The notes beneath the pieces are model-generated. The model did no database searches. It was not told the DNA's origin and worked only from the letters and a program-made list of their open reading frames with translations. 6,138 nt of DNA from Spirochaetales bacterium (lineage in GTDB: Bacteria > Spirochaetota > Spirochaetia > Sphaerochaetales > Sphaerochaetaceae): positions 1 through 6,138 of the forward strand of contig JAGCUM010000160.1 in assembly GCA_017962865.1 (NCBI GenBank), given 5' to 3'. The translations under genes were made by a program, and so were the position numbers. Positions within the stretch are counted from its first letter, which is position 1. Every line of letters begins with the position of its first letter. Below are positions 5,632 to 6,138 of this stretch, one piece after another.

Positions 5632-6138
5632 TCACCTCCAGAAATTCCATCCGAAGGAAAGTCTTCCCCGGAATGTCGTGTAACAGGGGAAGGCCCCCTT
5701 CAGCCGCGAATACTCGTCCGAGAACGTACCGGACGGGTCCCTTACAACCAGACTCGGTTCAACGAAAAGTCCCGGCCCGAACTCGAAGGTCCACCCTATC
5801 TGAACCTCGTTCAGGTTCACGAGATTCTCCAGATCGGGGCACCGGCAAGTAAACCCCATCTGGAAGACAGATAGCCCCAGGAAAGGGCCGGTCTGCCATG
5901 GATAATAGACAAGCATCAGGGCTCCTTCAAACATCAATGATGTCCTGATAAACGTAACTGATAGTGGAATTCTTATCTGAAACTCATCAGAGACCATCGT
6001 TCTGAAGTCCATCGAAACCTGATAGCTATCCTGCCCCAAGAAGATGTCCTGTGCAGATGCAAGATCCGCGCTGAAACCCATCTTGCCGGAGCAGAACACT
6101 CCGGCAGGAAGGGCAACGCAGATTACCACAACCATAAT
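5632..6138 (-). CDS. Small outer-membrane beta-barrel-like protein, probably cut at its 5' end
   Basis: No named family recognised. The readable frame from the ATG at 6135 gives 167 residues, and one further codon (ATT) is open to the window edge. The first residues, MVVVICVALPAGVFCSG, are a signal-peptide hydrophobic core, but the usual lysine or arginine residues are absent before it, so the true start is probably just outside the window. After that come repeated stretches with alternating polar and hydrophobic residues, for example YQVSMDFRTMV (38-48), EFQIRIPLSVTFIRTSLMF (51-69), VQIGWTFEFGPGLFVEPSL (111-129) and a terminal RGRLSFGWNFWR (156-167), with many glycines and aromatics, as in small transmembrane beta-barrels. 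The aromatic-rich C-terminal strand fits outer-membrane insertion signals, although the last residue is arginine. It is coupled to the following membrane-protein gene (TGA, two bases, ATG). Outer-membrane location is inferred. Confidence 0.7.
   Translation of the reverse strand: MMVVVICVALPAGVFCSGKMGFSADLASAQDIFLGQDSYQVSMDFRTMVSDEFQIRIPLSVTFIRTSLMFEGALMLVYYPWQTGPFLGLSVFQMGFTCRCPDLENLVNLNEVQIGWTFEFGPGLFVEPSLVVRDPSGTFSDEYSRLKGAFPCYTTFRGRLSFGWNFWR
5635..5639 (-). promoter_or_regulatory. Ribosome binding site deciding the membrane-protein start
   Basis: GGAGG on the minus strand, 5 bases before the ATG at 5629. It makes the downstream start much more likely than the in-frame ATG at 5650, which lies inside the preceding gene. 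Confidence 0.75.

Noticed and set aside
5630..5650. Upstream ATG start of the membrane protein at 5650
   Set aside because: It lies inside the previous gene, and GGAGG at 5635-5639 points to the ATG at 5629.
1..6138. CRISPR array, tRNA, rRNA or insertion sequence
   Set aside because: No regularly spaced repeats, no cloverleaf or rRNA-like stretch and no transposase-like frame were seen on either strand.

Overview
The window is about 6.1 kb of dense bacterial coding sequence, with seven clearly supported genes plus one in-frame gene continuation and no stretch over 300 bases without a gene. The mixture of moderately GC-rich housekeeping genes, a small outer-membrane beta-barrel-like protein and the general look of the proteins suggests a Gram-negative-type (diderm) bacterium. 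A spirochaete such as the Sphaerochaeta/Treponema group is my best guess, but this is inference: there is no rRNA or other marker here.

Left part (1-2960, minus strand): read in the direction of transcription, a divergent PurD-family ATP-grasp protein (2960-1677) is followed, after a 103-base gap with its own promoter candidate, by a TatD-family metal-dependent hydrolase (1573-797). This is coupled through a TGATG overlap to a DusB-type tRNA-dihydrouridine synthase that runs off the left edge (797-1). Both PurD and TatD carry substitutions at residues normally conserved in their active sites.

Middle (2961-4104): a 121-base divergent intergenic region holds back-to-back promoter candidates, one for purD on the minus strand and one for an extended-SDR NAD(P)-dependent epimerase/dehydratase-like protein on the plus strand (3082-4104). 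This gene meets the next one tail to tail with an 8-base overlap.

Right part (4097-6138, minus strand): in transcription order, an outer-membrane beta-barrel-like protein with a signal-peptide-like start (from the right edge to 5632) is followed 2 bases later by an unrecognised multi-pass membrane protein (5629-4913). That protein stops at a TAG, but the same frame stays open for 61 more convincing codons, including another membrane segment, to a TGA at 4727. Directly behind lies a type II toxin-antitoxin pair, with a RelE/HigB-like toxin first (4697-4431) and an XRE-family antitoxin second (4462-4097). Its start region carries a perfect 8-8-8 inverted repeat that is a likely autoregulatory operator.

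The most interesting points are the TAG-interrupted membrane gene, the PurD homologue with an altered ATP-grasp active site, the unknown envelope gene pair, and the architecture of the toxin-antitoxin locus, which has a promoter candidate inside the upstream gene and an antisense terminator candidate inside the antitoxin. I see no RNA gene, CRISPR array, insertion sequence or replication origin.
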